Assembly (NCBI RefSeq): GCF_025630775.1
Contig: NZ_JAOSZE010000009.1
Coordinates: 124,001 to 188,000 of the forward strand
Direction of reading: 5' to 3'
DNA length: 64,000 bases
Source of the DNA: Actinoplanes sp. KI2
GTDB taxonomy: Bacteria; Actinomycetota; Actinomycetes; Mycobacteriales; Micromonosporaceae
The notes beneath the pieces were generated by a model. The model saw only the letters and a list, made by a program, of their open reading frames with translations. It did not search any database and was not told the DNA's origin. This document shows, piece after piece, positions 55,135-64,000 of this stretch (its first letter is position 1; the number at the start of each line of letters is the position of its first letter). The position numbers and the translations under genes were made by a program.

Positions 55135-55670
55135 CCCTGCCGGAGCCGGTCGGCACCATGGCGAGCCCGCTGCGCATGGACTACACGTATGTGGCCGGCG
55201 CGGGCCGGTCGGTGTTCCTGCGTGGCCTGGCGCAGCGCCGCCTGCTGGCCGCCCGCTGCCCCGGCTGCTCCCGCGTGTATTCGCCGGCGCCCGAGCTCTG
55301 CTCCCGCTGCCTGCGCCGGCTCGGACCGCCGTTCGAGCTGACCGGGCGCGGCGAGGTGTCGACGTTCTGCGTGGTGAGCTTCCCGTTCCCGGGGCAGGTC
55401 TACAAGCCACCGTACGTGGTGGCGCACATCCGGCTGGACGGCGCCGACACCCGGCTCATGCATCTGGTGCGCGAGGTGGCGCCGGAGCGGGTGACCATCG
55501 GCCTGCGGGTGGAGCCGGTGTGGGTCGACGACGACGAGCTGGACACGTCGACCACCAGCATCCGGTACTTCCGGCCGGTCCCCACCCGGTTCGGGTGGGG
55601 ACCCAGTGAAGCACCCGGATACGACAATAATTCGGCGCCGTCCACAGCGGCCGGGTCCGCCGATGCGTGA
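55131..55670 (+). CDS. DUF35 zinc-ribbon / OB-fold acyl-CoA-binding protein
   Basis: The 179-residue protein has an N-terminal zinc ribbon (CPGC near residue 43 and CSRC near 57) and an OB-fold (GRGEVSTFCVVSF onwards). This is the full DUF35 layout seen in partners of Ltp2-type aldolases and SCPx-type thiolases. The GTG start overlaps the previous stop. A ~25-residue polar tail overlaps the next gene's start by eight bases. Confidence 0.85.
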   Translation: MTLPEPVGTMASPLRMDYTYVAGAGRSVFLRGLAQRRLLAARCPGCSRVYSPAPELCSRCLRRLGPPFELTGRGEVSTFCVVSFPFPGQVYKPPYVVAHIRLDGADTRLMHLVREVAPERVTIGLRVEPVWVDDDELDTSTTSIRYFRPVPTRFGWGPSEAPGYDNNSAPSTAAGSADA

Positions 55671-56688
55671 GGTCGCGGTGGTGTCCTACGCCCGGTCGCC
55701 GTTCGTGCCCGCCGACCGCGAGCACGACATGGCCGAGATCGTGCAGCCGGTGATCCGCCAGGCCCTGGACGCATGCGGGCTGGACCGCGACCATATCGAC
55801 TTCTTCGCCTCCGGCAGCCACGACTTCTACGAGGGCCGCACCTTCTCCTACATCGAGTCGCTGGACGCGGTCGGCGCCTGGCCGCCGATCTCTGAGTCCC
55901 ATGTGGAGATGGACGCGGCCTGGGCGTTCGCCGAGGCCTGGGCGTGGCTTCAGCTGGGCGAGGGCACCACCGCTCTGGTGTACGGCATCGGCCGCTCCTC
56001 GCTGGCCGCCGACCTCGACCAGGTGATGCCCGCCCAGCTCGACCCCTACCTGCTGGCCCCGCTGCGGCCGCACCGGGACGCCCTCGCCGGCCTGCAGGCA
56101 CGGGCGCTGCTGGACGCCGGGCTGATCAGCGAACCGCAGCTCGCCGAGGTGGTGTCCCGATATCGGGCCGACGTCTCGATGGCCTCGCCGTACCTGGCCT
56201 CTCCCCTGCGCGCTCACGACATCGCGCCACCGGGCGACGCCGCCGCCGTGCTCATCCTCGCCGAGGGCGACACCGCACGCCGGCTCGCTGCCCGCCCGGC
56301 CTGGGTGCGCGGGCTCGACCACCGGATAGAGACCCACTACCCGGGCGTACGCGACCTGACCTGCTCCGCCTCGACCCGTCGGGCCGCCGCGCGGGCCGCC
56401 GAGATGGCCGGGTTCGCCGCGGCCGACGTCGAGGTGGCCGAGCTGCACACCGAGTACAGCTACCAGGAGCCGCTGCTGGTGTCCGCGCTCGGCCTGGAGA
56501 AGGCGGCGGTGAACCCGTCCGGCGGTCCCCTCGCGGGCCGGCCGGCCACCGCCACCGGCCTGATCCGGATCGGCGAGGCCGCCCGCCGGATCATGGACGG
56601 CTCCGAAGAGAAGGCCCTCGCGCACGCCACCAACGGTCCGGCCTTGCAGCACAACCTGGTCTGCCTGCTCGCCGGGGAGCCGCGATGA
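55663..56688 (+). CDS. Thiolase-fold protein without nucleophilic cysteine (Ltp-like, first copy)
   Basis: The 341-residue protein has a thiolase fold of the lipid-transfer-protein (Ltp) type: REVAVVSYARSPF at the start, ELHTEYSY where thiolases have the HDCF-like motif, and NPSGGPLAGRPATATGL near the C-terminus. The usual nucleophile motif (NxxCASG) is replaced by a segment reading HVEMDAAWAFAEA, with no cysteine. Loss of this residue is known in Ltp2, which acts as a retro-aldolase with a DUF35 partner. ATG 55663 overlaps the DUF35 stop. Steroid substrate and aldolase chemistry are inferred. Confidence 0.8.
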   Translation: MREVAVVSYARSPFVPADREHDMAEIVQPVIRQALDACGLDRDHIDFFASGSHDFYEGRTFSYIESLDAVGAWPPISESHVEMDAAWAFAEAWAWLQLGEGTTALVYGIGRSSLAADLDQVMPAQLDPYLLAPLRPHRDALAGLQARALLDAGLISEPQLAEVVSRYRADVSMASPYLASPLRAHDIAPPGDAAAVLILAEGDTARRLAARPAWVRGLDHRIETHYPGVRDLTCSASTRRAAARAAEMAGFAAADVEVAELHTEYSYQEPLLVSALGLEKAAVNPSGGPLAGRPATATGLIRIGEAARRIMDGSEEKALAHATNGPALQHNLVCLLAGEPR

Positions 56689-57842
56689 GCACCCCGCCGG
56701 CCGTCATCGGCGTCGGGCAGAGCAAGCAGGCCAAGCGCCGCGAGGTCACCATCGGCGCGCTCGTCCGCGAGGCGGTCGACGAGGCCCTCGCCGACGCGGG
56801 ACTGGGGTTCGCCGACATCGACGCGGTGGTGCTGAGCAAGACGCCCGACCTGTTCGACGGGGTGATGAACCCGGAGCTGTACCTGGCCGACGCGATGGGC
56901 GCGGTGGGTCTGCCGGTGACCCGGGTGTTCACCGGCGGCAGCGTCGGCGGGCACGCGGCGATCTTCGGGGCCCATCTGGTGGCGGCCGGCCTGGCCCGGC
57001 GGGTGCTGGTGGTCGCGTACTCGAAGGAGTCGGAGGGCAACTTCACCTGGGCGCTGTCCCGGGGCCTGCCGTTCAGCTCGCATCTGGGCGCGGGGGCGGG
57101 CGGACACTTCGCGCCGGTGATCCGGGAGTACATCCGCCGGTCGCGGGCGCCCGAGCACATCGGCTGGAAGGTCGCCGTCAACCACCGGCAGAACGCGGCC
57201 CGCAATCCGTACGCGCACCTCCGCCGCGCCGATCTGACCATCGAGGAGGTGCGGCAGTCGCCGATGCTGTGGGATCCGATCCGCTACCTCGAGTCGTGCC
57301 CGTCGTCGGACGGCTCCTGCGCGATCGTGCTCACCGGCGCCGGTCTGGCCCGCCGCGCGCCCCGGCCGCCGGCCTGGATCCACGGCCTGGCCTGGCGCAC
57401 CGAGACCGGCCACTTCGCCGGCCGCGACGAGGTGAACCCGCGGGCCGGGCGGGACTGCGCCGCCGACGCCTACCGCCAGGCCGGCATCACCGACCCGGCC
57501 CGCGAGATCGACGTGGCCGAGCTCTACATCCCGTACAGCTGGTACGAGCCGATGTGGCTGGAGAACACCGGGCTGGCCGAGGAACACGCCGGCTGGCGGC
57601 TGGTCGACGCGGACCGCACCGCGTTCGGCGGCGACCTGCCGGTCAACCCGTCCGGCGGGGTGCTGTCCGGCAACCCGACCGGCGCCACCGGCCTGCTCCG
57701 GTTCGCCGAGGCGGCGCTGCAGGTGCGCGGCCTGGCCGGCGAGCACCAGGTGCCGGGCGCCCGCCGGGCCGTGGGGCACGCCATGGGCGGGGCGTCGCAG
57801 TTCCACGCGCTCTGGGTGGTCGGCAGCGAGGCACCCCGATGA
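56685..57842 (+). CDS. Thiolase-fold protein without nucleophilic cysteine (Ltp-like, second copy)
   Basis: The 385-residue protein is a thiolase-superfamily member (VIGVGQSKQAKR, ELYIPYSWYEP, NPSGGVLSGNPTGATGL). The nucleophile position reads FTGGSVGGHAA, again with no cysteine. It overlaps the preceding gene's stop (ATGA) and is overlapped by the next. The order DUF35, thiolase, thiolase resembles a KstR-controlled block of Mycobacterium tuberculosis (DUF35, ltp4, ltp3; from memory). It may form a complex with the cysteine-free neighbour or one of the DUF35 proteins. Confidence 0.82.
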   Translation: MSTPPAVIGVGQSKQAKRREVTIGALVREAVDEALADAGLGFADIDAVVLSKTPDLFDGVMNPELYLADAMGAVGLPVTRVFTGGSVGGHAAIFGAHLVAAGLARRVLVVAYSKESEGNFTWALSRGLPFSSHLGAGAGGHFAPVIREYIRRSRAPEHIGWKVAVNHRQNAARNPYAHLRRADLTIEEVRQSPMLWDPIRYLESCPSSDGSCAIVLTGAGLARRAPRPPAWIHGLAWRTETGHFAGRDEVNPRAGRDCAADAYRQAGITDPAREIDVAELYIPYSWYEPMWLENTGLAEEHAGWRLVDADRTAFGGDLPVNPSGGVLSGNPTGATGLLRFAEAALQVRGLAGEHQVPGARRAVGHAMGGASQFHALWVVGSEAPR

Positions 57843-59002
57843 GGGCGTACGTGGCGGGGGTCGGGATGACGCCGTTCACGCGGATCGGCGGTGACACCAC
57901 GTATCCGCGGATGGTCGCCGAGGCGGTACGGCACGCGCTGGCCGACGCGGGCCTCGGCTACGGCGACGTGCAGCGGGCCGCGGTCGGCTACGTGTTCCAG
58001 CCGTCCACGGCCGGCCAGCGCGCCCTGTACGACGTCGGGCTCACCGGCATCCCGGTGGTCAACGTGAACAACAACTGCGCCACCGGGTCGACCGCGCTGA
58101 TGCTGGCCCGGGAATGGGTGCAGAGCGGCGTGGCCGACGTCGCGCTGGCGGTCGGTTTCGAGCAGATGACCCGGGAGGCGATGGCCGGCCGGCCCACCGG
58201 AGTGTCCACGATAGACGCACACCTGGCCGCGCTGCCCGGCGCCGGTACTCCGGTGACCGCATGGTTCTTCGCGCGGGCGGCCGAGGAGCACATGCGCCGG
58301 CACGGCACCACCGTCGAGGATCTGGCCCGGGTCGCGGTCAAGAACCACGAGCACTCCACCCGTAACCCGCTCGCCCAGTTCCGCCGGGCGTTCACGCTCG
58401 ACGAGGTGCTGGCCGACAAAACCGTCTCGGGGCCGCTCACCCGTACCCAATGCTCGCCCTTGTCCGACGGCGCCGCCGCCGCTGTCGTCGTGAGCGAGAG
58501 GACCGCCCGAGCCGTCGAGATCGTCTCGCAGCGGATGGTGACCGACACCGCCGAGTCCTTCGCCGGCGGGTCGGCGATCGCCGTGGTCGGCGCCCCGATG
58601 ACCCGCCGGGCCACCGCTGAGGTGCTGGCCGACGCCGGCGTGGGCATCGACGACATCGACGTGATCGAACTGCACGACTGCTTTTCGATCAACGAGCTCC
58701 TCACGTACGAGGCGATGGGTTTGTGTCCCGAGGGTGGCGGTGGCGAGCTCGTGCGATCCGGCGCGACCACCTACGGCGGCACATGGGTGGTGAACCCGTC
58801 CGGCGGGCTGATCTCCAAGGGGCATCCGCTGGGCGCCACCGGCCTGGCCCAGTGCGCCGAACTGGTCTGGCAGCTGCGCGGCGAGGCCGGCGACCGCCAG
58901 GTGCCCGGGGCGCGGCTGGCGCTCGCCCACAATCTCGGGCTCGGCGGCGCGTGTGTAGTGACGCTGTTCAGGGGAGGAAGCCATGGGAATGCGGGAACCT
59001 AA
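57839..59002 (+). CDS. SCPx/Ltp-type thiolase with intact active site
   Basis: The 387-residue enzyme keeps all thiolase residues: nucleophile Cys in NNNCATGSTAL (near residue 81), HDCFSIN near 280, and GHPLGATG near 325. It would cleave 3-ketoacyl-CoA to acetyl- or propionyl-CoA plus a shortened acyl-CoA, as sterol-carrier-protein-X thiolases do. It overlaps the previous stop by four bases, and its 3' end overlaps the acyl-CoA ligase gene by 20 bases, the ligase ribosome-binding site lying inside it. Confidence 0.88.
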   Translation: MRAYVAGVGMTPFTRIGGDTTYPRMVAEAVRHALADAGLGYGDVQRAAVGYVFQPSTAGQRALYDVGLTGIPVVNVNNNCATGSTALMLAREWVQSGVADVALAVGFEQMTREAMAGRPTGVSTIDAHLAALPGAGTPVTAWFFARAAEEHMRRHGTTVEDLARVAVKNHEHSTRNPLAQFRRAFTLDEVLADKTVSGPLTRTQCSPLSDGAAAAVVVSERTARAVEIVSQRMVTDTAESFAGGSAIAVVGAPMTRRATAEVLADAGVGIDDIDVIELHDCFSINELLTYEAMGLCPEGGGGELVRSGATTYGGTWVVNPSGGLISKGHPLGATGLAQCAELVWQLRGEAGDRQVPGARLALAHNLGLGGACVVTLFRGGSHGNAGT

Positions 59003-60533
59003 CCACCTGGGCCACCTGGTCGTCGCGGCACTGCGCCGGCACCGCGACAAGCCGGTGATGGAGCTCGGCGGCGGCACCCTGACCGGCGGCGAGGTCGCCG
59101 CCGCCGCCAGCCGCTACGTGCAGGCGCTGGAGGCCCTGGGGGTGGGCGCCTCGGCGCTGCTGTCCACCAACCGCCCCGAGGTGCTGCTGATCGTCGCGGC
59201 CGGTCAGGTGCTGGGCGCGCGGCGCACGGCGCTGCACCCGCTGGGCTCGCTCGACGACCACGCGTACGCGATCAACGACGCCGGCATCGGGACACTCATC
59301 GTCGACCCGGTCTTCGCGGAACGCGCCCTGGGGCTGCTGGACCGGGTGCCCGGGCTGAAGCAGGTGCTCACCATCGGCCCGGCGCCCTCGTCCCTGGCCG
59401 GCGCGGTCGACCTGGTCGCCGCCGCCTCCCACTATCAGCCGGCGCCGCTGCGGCCGGCTTCGCTGGCGCCCGACCACGTCGTGTCGATCACCTACACCGG
59501 CGGCACGACCGGCCGACCCAAGGGCGTCATGGGCACCGCGCAGTCGATGCTGACCATGTCGCAGGTGATGCTGGCCGAGTGGGAGTGGCCGGACGCTCCC
59601 CGGTTCCTGGTGTGCACGCCGCTGTCGCACGCCGGCGCCGCGTTCTTCGTGCCCACCCTGCTCAAGGGCGGATCGCTGGTGGTGCTCCCCCGCTTCGACC
59701 CGGCCGAGGTGCTGCGCACCATCGAGGAGCAGCGGATCACCGCCACCATGCTGGTGCCGACCATGCTGTACGCGCTGCTCGACCACCCCGACTCGGGCAC
59801 CCGCGACCTGTCCAGCCTGGAGACGGTCTACTACGGCGCGGCGCCGATCAACCCGGTGCGGCTGCGCGAGGCGATCGACCGGTTCGGGCCGATCTTCGCG
59901 CAGTACTACGGGCAGTCCGAGGCGCCGATGGCGATCAGCTACCTGCCCCGCGGCGAACACGACGACGCCCGGCTGACCTCGTGCGGGCGGCCGTCCGCGT
60001 TCCTGCGTACGGCCCTGCTCGACGAGCACGGCAACCGGGTGCCGCCCGGCGAGCCGGGTGAGATCTGCGTGGCTGGCCCGCTGCTCGCCGCCGGCTACTG
60101 GAACCAGCCGGAGGCAACCGCGGCGGCGTTCGGCGGCGGCTGGCTGCGGACCGGCGACGTGGCCCGCGAGGACCCGGACGGCTACTGGCACATCGTCGAC
60201 CGGGTCAAGGACATGATCGTCACCGGCGGCTTCAACGTGTTCCCGCGCGAGGTCGAGGACGCGATCGCGACCCACCCCGCGGTGGCGCAGGTGGGCGTGA
60301 TCGGCGTGCCGGACGCGACCTGGGGCGAGGCGGTCACCGCGATCGTGGTGCTGCGCGACGGTTCTGCCGCGGACGGCCTGGCCGCGGATCTCAAGGCGCT
60401 GGTGCGTGACCGGAAGGGCCCGGTCCAGGCGCCGAAGCACGTGATCGTGGCGGACCGGCTGCCGCTGACCGCCCTCGGCAAGCCGGACAAGAAGGCCCTC
60501 CGCGCCGCCTACGCCGACCACGATTTCGGCTGA
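58983..60533 (+). CDS. Acyl-CoA ligase (FadD-like AMP-binding enzyme)
   Basis: The 516-residue adenylate-forming enzyme has the P-loop TYTGGTTGRPKG (about residues 162-173), YYGQSEAP near 307, GDVAREDPDGYWHIVDR near 390 and a C-terminal catalytic Lys in LTALGKPDKKAL. It would activate a carboxylic acid, possibly a steroid side chain or ring fragment, to its CoA thioester for the thiolase-fold enzymes upstream. GGGGAGGAAG lies three to five bases before the ATG. It is the last gene of the operon and converges with a regulator gene 45 bases on. Confidence 0.88.
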   Translation: MGMREPNHLGHLVVAALRRHRDKPVMELGGGTLTGGEVAAAASRYVQALEALGVGASALLSTNRPEVLLIVAAGQVLGARRTALHPLGSLDDHAYAINDAGIGTLIVDPVFAERALGLLDRVPGLKQVLTIGPAPSSLAGAVDLVAAASHYQPAPLRPASLAPDHVVSITYTGGTTGRPKGVMGTAQSMLTMSQVMLAEWEWPDAPRFLVCTPLSHAGAAFFVPTLLKGGSLVVLPRFDPAEVLRTIEEQRITATMLVPTMLYALLDHPDSGTRDLSSLETVYYGAAPINPVRLREAIDRFGPIFAQYYGQSEAPMAISYLPRGEHDDARLTSCGRPSAFLRTALLDEHGNRVPPGEPGEICVAGPLLAAGYWNQPEATAAAFGGGWLRTGDVAREDPDGYWHIVDRVKDMIVTGGFNVFPREVEDAIATHPAVAQVGVIGVPDATWGEAVTAIVVLRDGSAADGLAADLKALVRDRKGPVQAPKHVIVADRLPLTALGKPDKKALRAAYADHDFG

Positions 60534-60578
60534 GCGCGCACCTGGGAGCTGATCGGCGCCCACGCCATCCCCATACCG

Positions 60579-61565
60579 TCAGGCCCAGTCGTGGCGGGCG
60601 GCGTACCAGCCGAGCTGCATTCGGCTCCGCACGCCGGCCAGGTCCATCAGGCGGCGCAGGCGGCGTTGCAGCGTGCGCATCGAGAGGCCGAGCTGGGTGG
60701 CGACGGCCTGATCGGTGAGCCCGGCGAGCAGCAGCGCCAGGATCTTCCGGTCCAGCGCACCCGGGGCGTCCACGGCCAGGCCCCCGGCCTCCTCGCCGGT
60801 CGGGTCGCCGAGGGCCGACGCGTCGAGCGGGTGCGCGTGCCGCCACACGATCTCGAAGAGCGCGTCCATCGCGGCCAGCAGCCCGGAGCGGTGCAGCAGC
60901 ACCGCGCCCGGATCCTCCCCGGGCGTGACCGTCAGCGGAACCAGGGCGAGGTCGTCGTCGGCCAGGATCAGCTTGATCGGCAGCGACTCGGCTACCCGCA
61001 CCTCGACGCCGAGGCGCAGTGACTGCATGGTTTCGGCGACCACGCCGGGTTCGGCCAGCGCGGACCGGTCGATGGCGACGCGGTAGCGCACGCCCCGGGC
61101 GAGCATCTGCGATTCCACCGGGTTGGCGCCCGGTGGCACGGCGGCGAAGGGCCTGGTGACGAAGCTGCGAACCTGGGTGCACGCGGCGTGCTGCACCTGG
61201 GCGAACCGGTGCCGGATGCCCTCGACGCCGGTGACCACCTCGATCAGCTCGCTGATGGTGCGGCCGGCCATCGCCTTGCGGTGCTCCTCGGCGAGGGTGA
61301 CCATGGTCAGCTCGGCGGCGCGCAGCTCCGCTCGCCGCTCGCTGAGCATGGCGCCGAGCGCGACCGCGGGCGGCGCCGCGGCGAAGGCGCCGCCGGGAGC
61401 GGGTTGCACGAGACCGTCCCGGACCAAAGAGGACAGCACGTGCTCGATCTCGGGCGTGGGCACCTGCAGGATCTCGCCCAGCTCGGTCAGGCCGGCCCGG
61501 ACGCGCCCGGCGAGCGCGCGGTAGACCGCCTCGTGTTCCGGGGCCAGTCCCAGCGAACCCAGCAT
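60579..61565 (-). CDS. TrmB-like / LuxR helix-turn-helix transcriptional regulator
   Basis: The 328-residue protein has an N-terminal winged-helix part (LGLAPEHEAVYRALAGR, residues 5-70) of the TrmB type and a C-terminal LuxR helix-turn-helix (ILALLLAGLTDQAVATQLGL, then SMRTLQRRLRRLM, about residues 270-310). The middle resembles the ligand-binding part of similar streptomycete regulators. It converges with the CoA-catabolic operon and lies 56 bases after the subtilase gene on the same strand. The targets are unknown. The open frame continues upstream of ATG 61565 without a better start. Confidence 0.8.
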   Translation of the reverse strand: MLGSLGLAPEHEAVYRALAGRVRAGLTELGEILQVPTPEIEHVLSSLVRDGLVQPAPGGAFAAAPPAVALGAMLSERRAELRAAELTMVTLAEEHRKAMAGRTISELIEVVTGVEGIRHRFAQVQHAACTQVRSFVTRPFAAVPPGANPVESQMLARGVRYRVAIDRSALAEPGVVAETMQSLRLGVEVRVAESLPIKLILADDDLALVPLTVTPGEDPGAVLLHRSGLLAAMDALFEIVWRHAHPLDASALGDPTGEEAGGLAVDAPGALDRKILALLLAGLTDQAVATQLGLSMRTLQRRLRRLMDLAGVRSRMQLGWYAARHDWA

Positions 61566-61621
61566 CCGCTGCCGGGGAGCGGACCCCGGGACGTCACCGT
61601 CCCGGGGCCCTCCGAGGGGTA

Positions 61622-64000
61622 TCACTTGAGGCCGTACGCCCGGATGATCTCCTGCTTGATGCCGAACCCGGCGTCGGTGGTGCCGGTGGCGCGCACCGAG
61701 ACGAAGCCGCCGGGCTGCTTCGGCAGCCGGAGCGCACCGTTCCACCAGCCGCCGGCGGCGCGCAGGGTCACCGGTTGCCAGGTGACACCGTCGTCGTAGG
61801 ACACCTCCAGCGTCACCGCGGTGACGTTGCCCGTGCTGGGCCCGCCGCCGGCCTGCGGGATCGGCTTGACCCGGATCTGCTGGGTGCAGCCGCCCCGCAC
61901 GTCACCGTGCAGGTCGGTGTCGAGGCGGTACTCCATCTGCAGCAGCGCCATCGGCTCGAACTTGTCCGAGGTGTTGGAGCTGGAGACGAAGTCCCACTCG
62001 CTGTGCGTACGGGTGGACAGCCGCCACTGGTCGGCCGGGCGGGAGGCGTCCAGCACCAGGTGGTACGGCAGGGTCCCGGCCGGCACCGACTTCCACTGGA
62101 TCGACGCACCGTGCTTGTCCTCGTACAGCAGCGCGTCGCCCTGGTACAGCTTCAGGTTGCTCGGCACCGAGCCGTACGGCAGGTAGCCGCCGTGCTCGAT
62201 GGTGTCCCCCGACGCGCTCCAGGCCTGCACGTTGATCGTCATGTAGTCGCGGTAGCGGCTGTTCTGCACCGCGAACCCCCGGTTGAACGCGGGCCGGACG
62301 GCCGGTGCGAACCAGTCGAGGCGGGTGGTTCCCTGGGCGTAGGTGTTGCGGTTGGCCACATCCGTCCAGCCGCCCTGGGCGTGCGCCTCGGACCAGATCT
62401 GACCGGGGGTGACCCATTCGGTGCGGGTGGACGGGTGCCATTCCCGTTCGGCGAACCCGATCGCCGGGACGAACGTCACGTCGTACCGCATCCCGCTGCC
62501 CTGCATCGCCTGCGTCAGGTTGTAGTAGTGCGCGTCGATCTTGGCGAGGTCGTGGTTGCTCGGATGGTAGGTGAGCGGCCGATCGGGAACCTTCCCCGTG
62601 TACGTACGGGCCAGGTCGTAGACGTAGCCGGCGTACGGCACCTGCTCGGTGAGGATCTGCCGCCGGCCGCTCCGGGCGAGGTCGATCAGCCGGGCCCCGG
62701 CGTCGCGGTGGACGGTGGCGACCGGGATCGGCGAGGCACCGACCGACTCGTTGAGCACGCCGGCGCCGTCGTTGACGACCAGCAGCAGCTTGGCTCCGGC
62801 GGCCGCGGCGGCGGTGGCCCGGCCGGCGCCGCCGATCGCGTCGCTGCGGGTCACGACCACGGCCTTGCCCTTGGCGTCGAGCCCGGCGTAGTCGGCGGCC
62901 GTGCCGGTGCCGGCGTAGACCAGAGGCAGGCTCGACCAGCCGGCGGTGAGGGTGCTGCCCGGCTGGACGGTGGCCGCCAGGGGCGGCAGTCCGAGGGCGG
63001 CCAGGCTCAGCATCGGCTCACCCTGACGCCACCGGTTGACCAGCGTGAACGACCCCTGGGTGACCTGCTCGGTCGGCGAGACGTAGATGTCGTCGTACTT
63101 GACCGGGCTCAGGAACGCGTCCCGGAAGCTGTCGCCGTCGGCGTACGTCACGGTGTAGTCGACCTTGCGCAGTCGATTCTCGCTGCGCTGCGGCGCGACG
63201 GTGTCCAGCCGGCGCGCCTTGCTCGCGTCCAGCACCACCGTGGCCGCCCTGCCCTGCAGCACGGTCTCCGGATCGACCAGCACGGCGTAGCCGAGCGAGT
63301 CGGCCCGCTCCCCCGGAACCTCCATGAAGGACTCGACGGTGTACGTGCCCGGCGGCATCCGCAGCGTCAGGTCGCCATCGACGGTGTAGTAGTACGGGTC
63401 GGCCTCACCGTCCTTCTTGAGCACCACGGTCGAGGTCGCGGGCTTGCCGTCCCGGCCGCGCAGCTTGATGGTCAGGTCGTACCGCTCGGCCTCCTTGAAC
63501 AGGCCGAGCGAGGTGCGGGTGACCGCGGCGCCGGTGGTGGCGTCGGTGCCGACCAGGGTCGCCGCGAACGAACCGGTGCCGGGTTTGGTGGGGTCCCCGG
63601 TGACCGGGACGGTGACCTGGCCGCCGGCGGGGACGGTCACCGAGGAGGCACCCACCGAGAACGGGCCGGAACCGGCGACGGCCAGGTTCAGGGTCGCGTC
63701 GGTGCTGCCGGTGTTGGTGAAGGTGACCTGTTTGGTCACCGGCGCGTCGGTGGGCTCGTGCGGCCAGAGGAAGCTGCCGAGGAAGACCGAGCCGGTGGCC
63801 CGGACGCCGGTGCGCACGGCGGCGGCGACATCGACGCGGCCGGTGCCGACGTCGTACGGCGTGTATTTGTCGGCCAGGCCCTTGGCGGTGCTCATCAGCG
63901 CCTCCTTGAGCTGCGGGCCGGTCCAGTCGGGGTGCCGCTGGGCCAGGATCGCCACCGCCCCGGACACGTGCGGAGTGGCCATCGACGTGCCGCTCATGGT
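61622..64000 (-). CDS. Secreted subtilisin-like (S8) serine peptidase, 3' part only
   Basis: This partial gene enters from beyond base 64000; 792 codons are visible. Near the edge lies GTSMATPHVSG, the serine motif of the subtilase active site; the Asp and His motifs lie outside the window. It is followed by the end of the catalytic domain, beta-rich repeats (TFTNTGSTDATLNLAVAGSG, a Fn-like subtilase domain), a PA-type segment with GKAVVVTRSD, and a long beta-rich C-terminal region. A secreted high-molecular-mass protease is likely. The start and signal peptide cannot be seen. Confidence 0.88.
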   Translation of the reverse strand, partial: TMSGTSMATPHVSGAVAILAQRHPDWTGPQLKEALMSTAKGLADKYTPYDVGTGRVDVAAAVRTGVRATGSVFLGSFLWPHEPTDAPVTKQVTFTNTGSTDATLNLAVAGSGPFSVGASSVTVPAGGQVTVPVTGDPTKPGTGSFAATLVGTDATTGAAVTRTSLGLFKEAERYDLTIKLRGRDGKPATSTVVLKKDGEADPYYYTVDGDLTLRMPPGTYTVESFMEVPGERADSLGYAVLVDPETVLQGRAATVVLDASKARRLDTVAPQRSENRLRKVDYTVTYADGDSFRDAFLSPVKYDDIYVSPTEQVTQGSFTLVNRWRQGEPMLSLAALGLPPLAATVQPGSTLTAGWSSLPLVYAGTGTAADYAGLDAKGKAVVVTRSDAIGGAGRATAAAAAGAKLLLVVNDGAGVLNESVGASPIPVATVHRDAGARLIDLARSGRRQILTEQVPYAGYVYDLARTYTGKVPDRPLTYHPSNHDLAKIDAHYYNLTQAMQGSGMRYDVTFVPAIGFAEREWHPSTRTEWVTPGQIWSEAHAQGGWTDVANRNTYAQGTTRLDWFAPAVRPAFNRGFAVQNSRYRDYMTINVQAWSASGDTIEHGGYLPYGSVPSNLKLYQGDALLYEDKHGASIQWKSVPAGTLPYHLVLDASRPADQWRLSTRTHSEWDFVSSSNTSDKFEPMALLQMEYRLDTDLHGDVRGGCTQQIRVKPIPQAGGGPSTGNVTAVTLEVSYDDGVTWQPVTLRAAGGWWNGALRLPKQPGGFVSVRATGTTDAGFGIKQEIIRAYGLK

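Overview
The window comes from a high-GC actinobacterium. Codon third positions are almost all G or C, GTG starts are common, and genes are tightly coupled by ATGA or GTGA overlaps. SigE-like ECF sigma factors, secreted ricin-type lectins, LuxR/AAA regulators and a Gram-positive type IV pilus operon together suggest Micromonosporaceae, perhaps an Actinoplanes relative; this is inference. No tRNA, rRNA, insertion sequence or CRISPR array was seen.

Region 1 (1-9395, + strand) is a soluble di-iron (propane-type) monooxygenase operon. Hydroxylase large subunit, reductase, hydroxylase small subunit and coupling protein are followed by an amidohydrolase, a MIP18/DUF59 protein, a dedicated GroEL and an Nramp metal transporter. 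The six di-iron ligands can be read and are spaced exactly as in methane monooxygenase. Copies of GTCTCA-N3-TGAGAC flank the first ORF, and another lies at 10.7 kb.

Region 2 (9478-19061) has an SGNH hydrolase, a small membrane protein, and a cluster of ABC exporter, phosphopantetheinyl transferase, M1 metallopeptidase and a 1312-residue Pls/PosA-type synthetase. A hand-read adenylation code (DAESIGTVVK) looks lysine-like, so this may be an epsilon-poly-lysine-type polymer locus.

Region 3 (19261-33138) has a HAD phosphatase, two diguanylate cyclases, a sigma/membrane-partner pair, and a leftward type IV pilus operon (pilA, pilT, pilB, pilC, two prepilins, a PilX-like protein). A 37-codon ORF with a strong ribosome-binding site lies upstream of pilA.

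Region 4 (33377-45053) holds a PEP-mutase/isocitrate-lyase family enzyme, a PBP4-type DD-peptidase, an ABC-2 transporter, a second sigma/partner pair, a GGDEF protein with a LacI-like ligand-binding domain, a LuxR/AAA regulator and a secreted ricin-fold lectin.

Region 5 (45397-53106) holds a secreted GH3 glycosidase with an inserted ricin domain, a second LuxR/AAA regulator broken by a one-base deletion, and a third sigma/partner pair.

Region 6 (53217-60533) is a seven-gene operon behind a KstR-like operator: aldehyde dehydrogenase, two DUF35 proteins, three thiolase-fold proteins (two without the nucleophilic cysteine) and an acyl-CoA ligase. It looks like a steroid or related CoA-linked catabolic module. 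A TrmB/LuxR-type regulator and the 3' part of a subtilase gene close the window.
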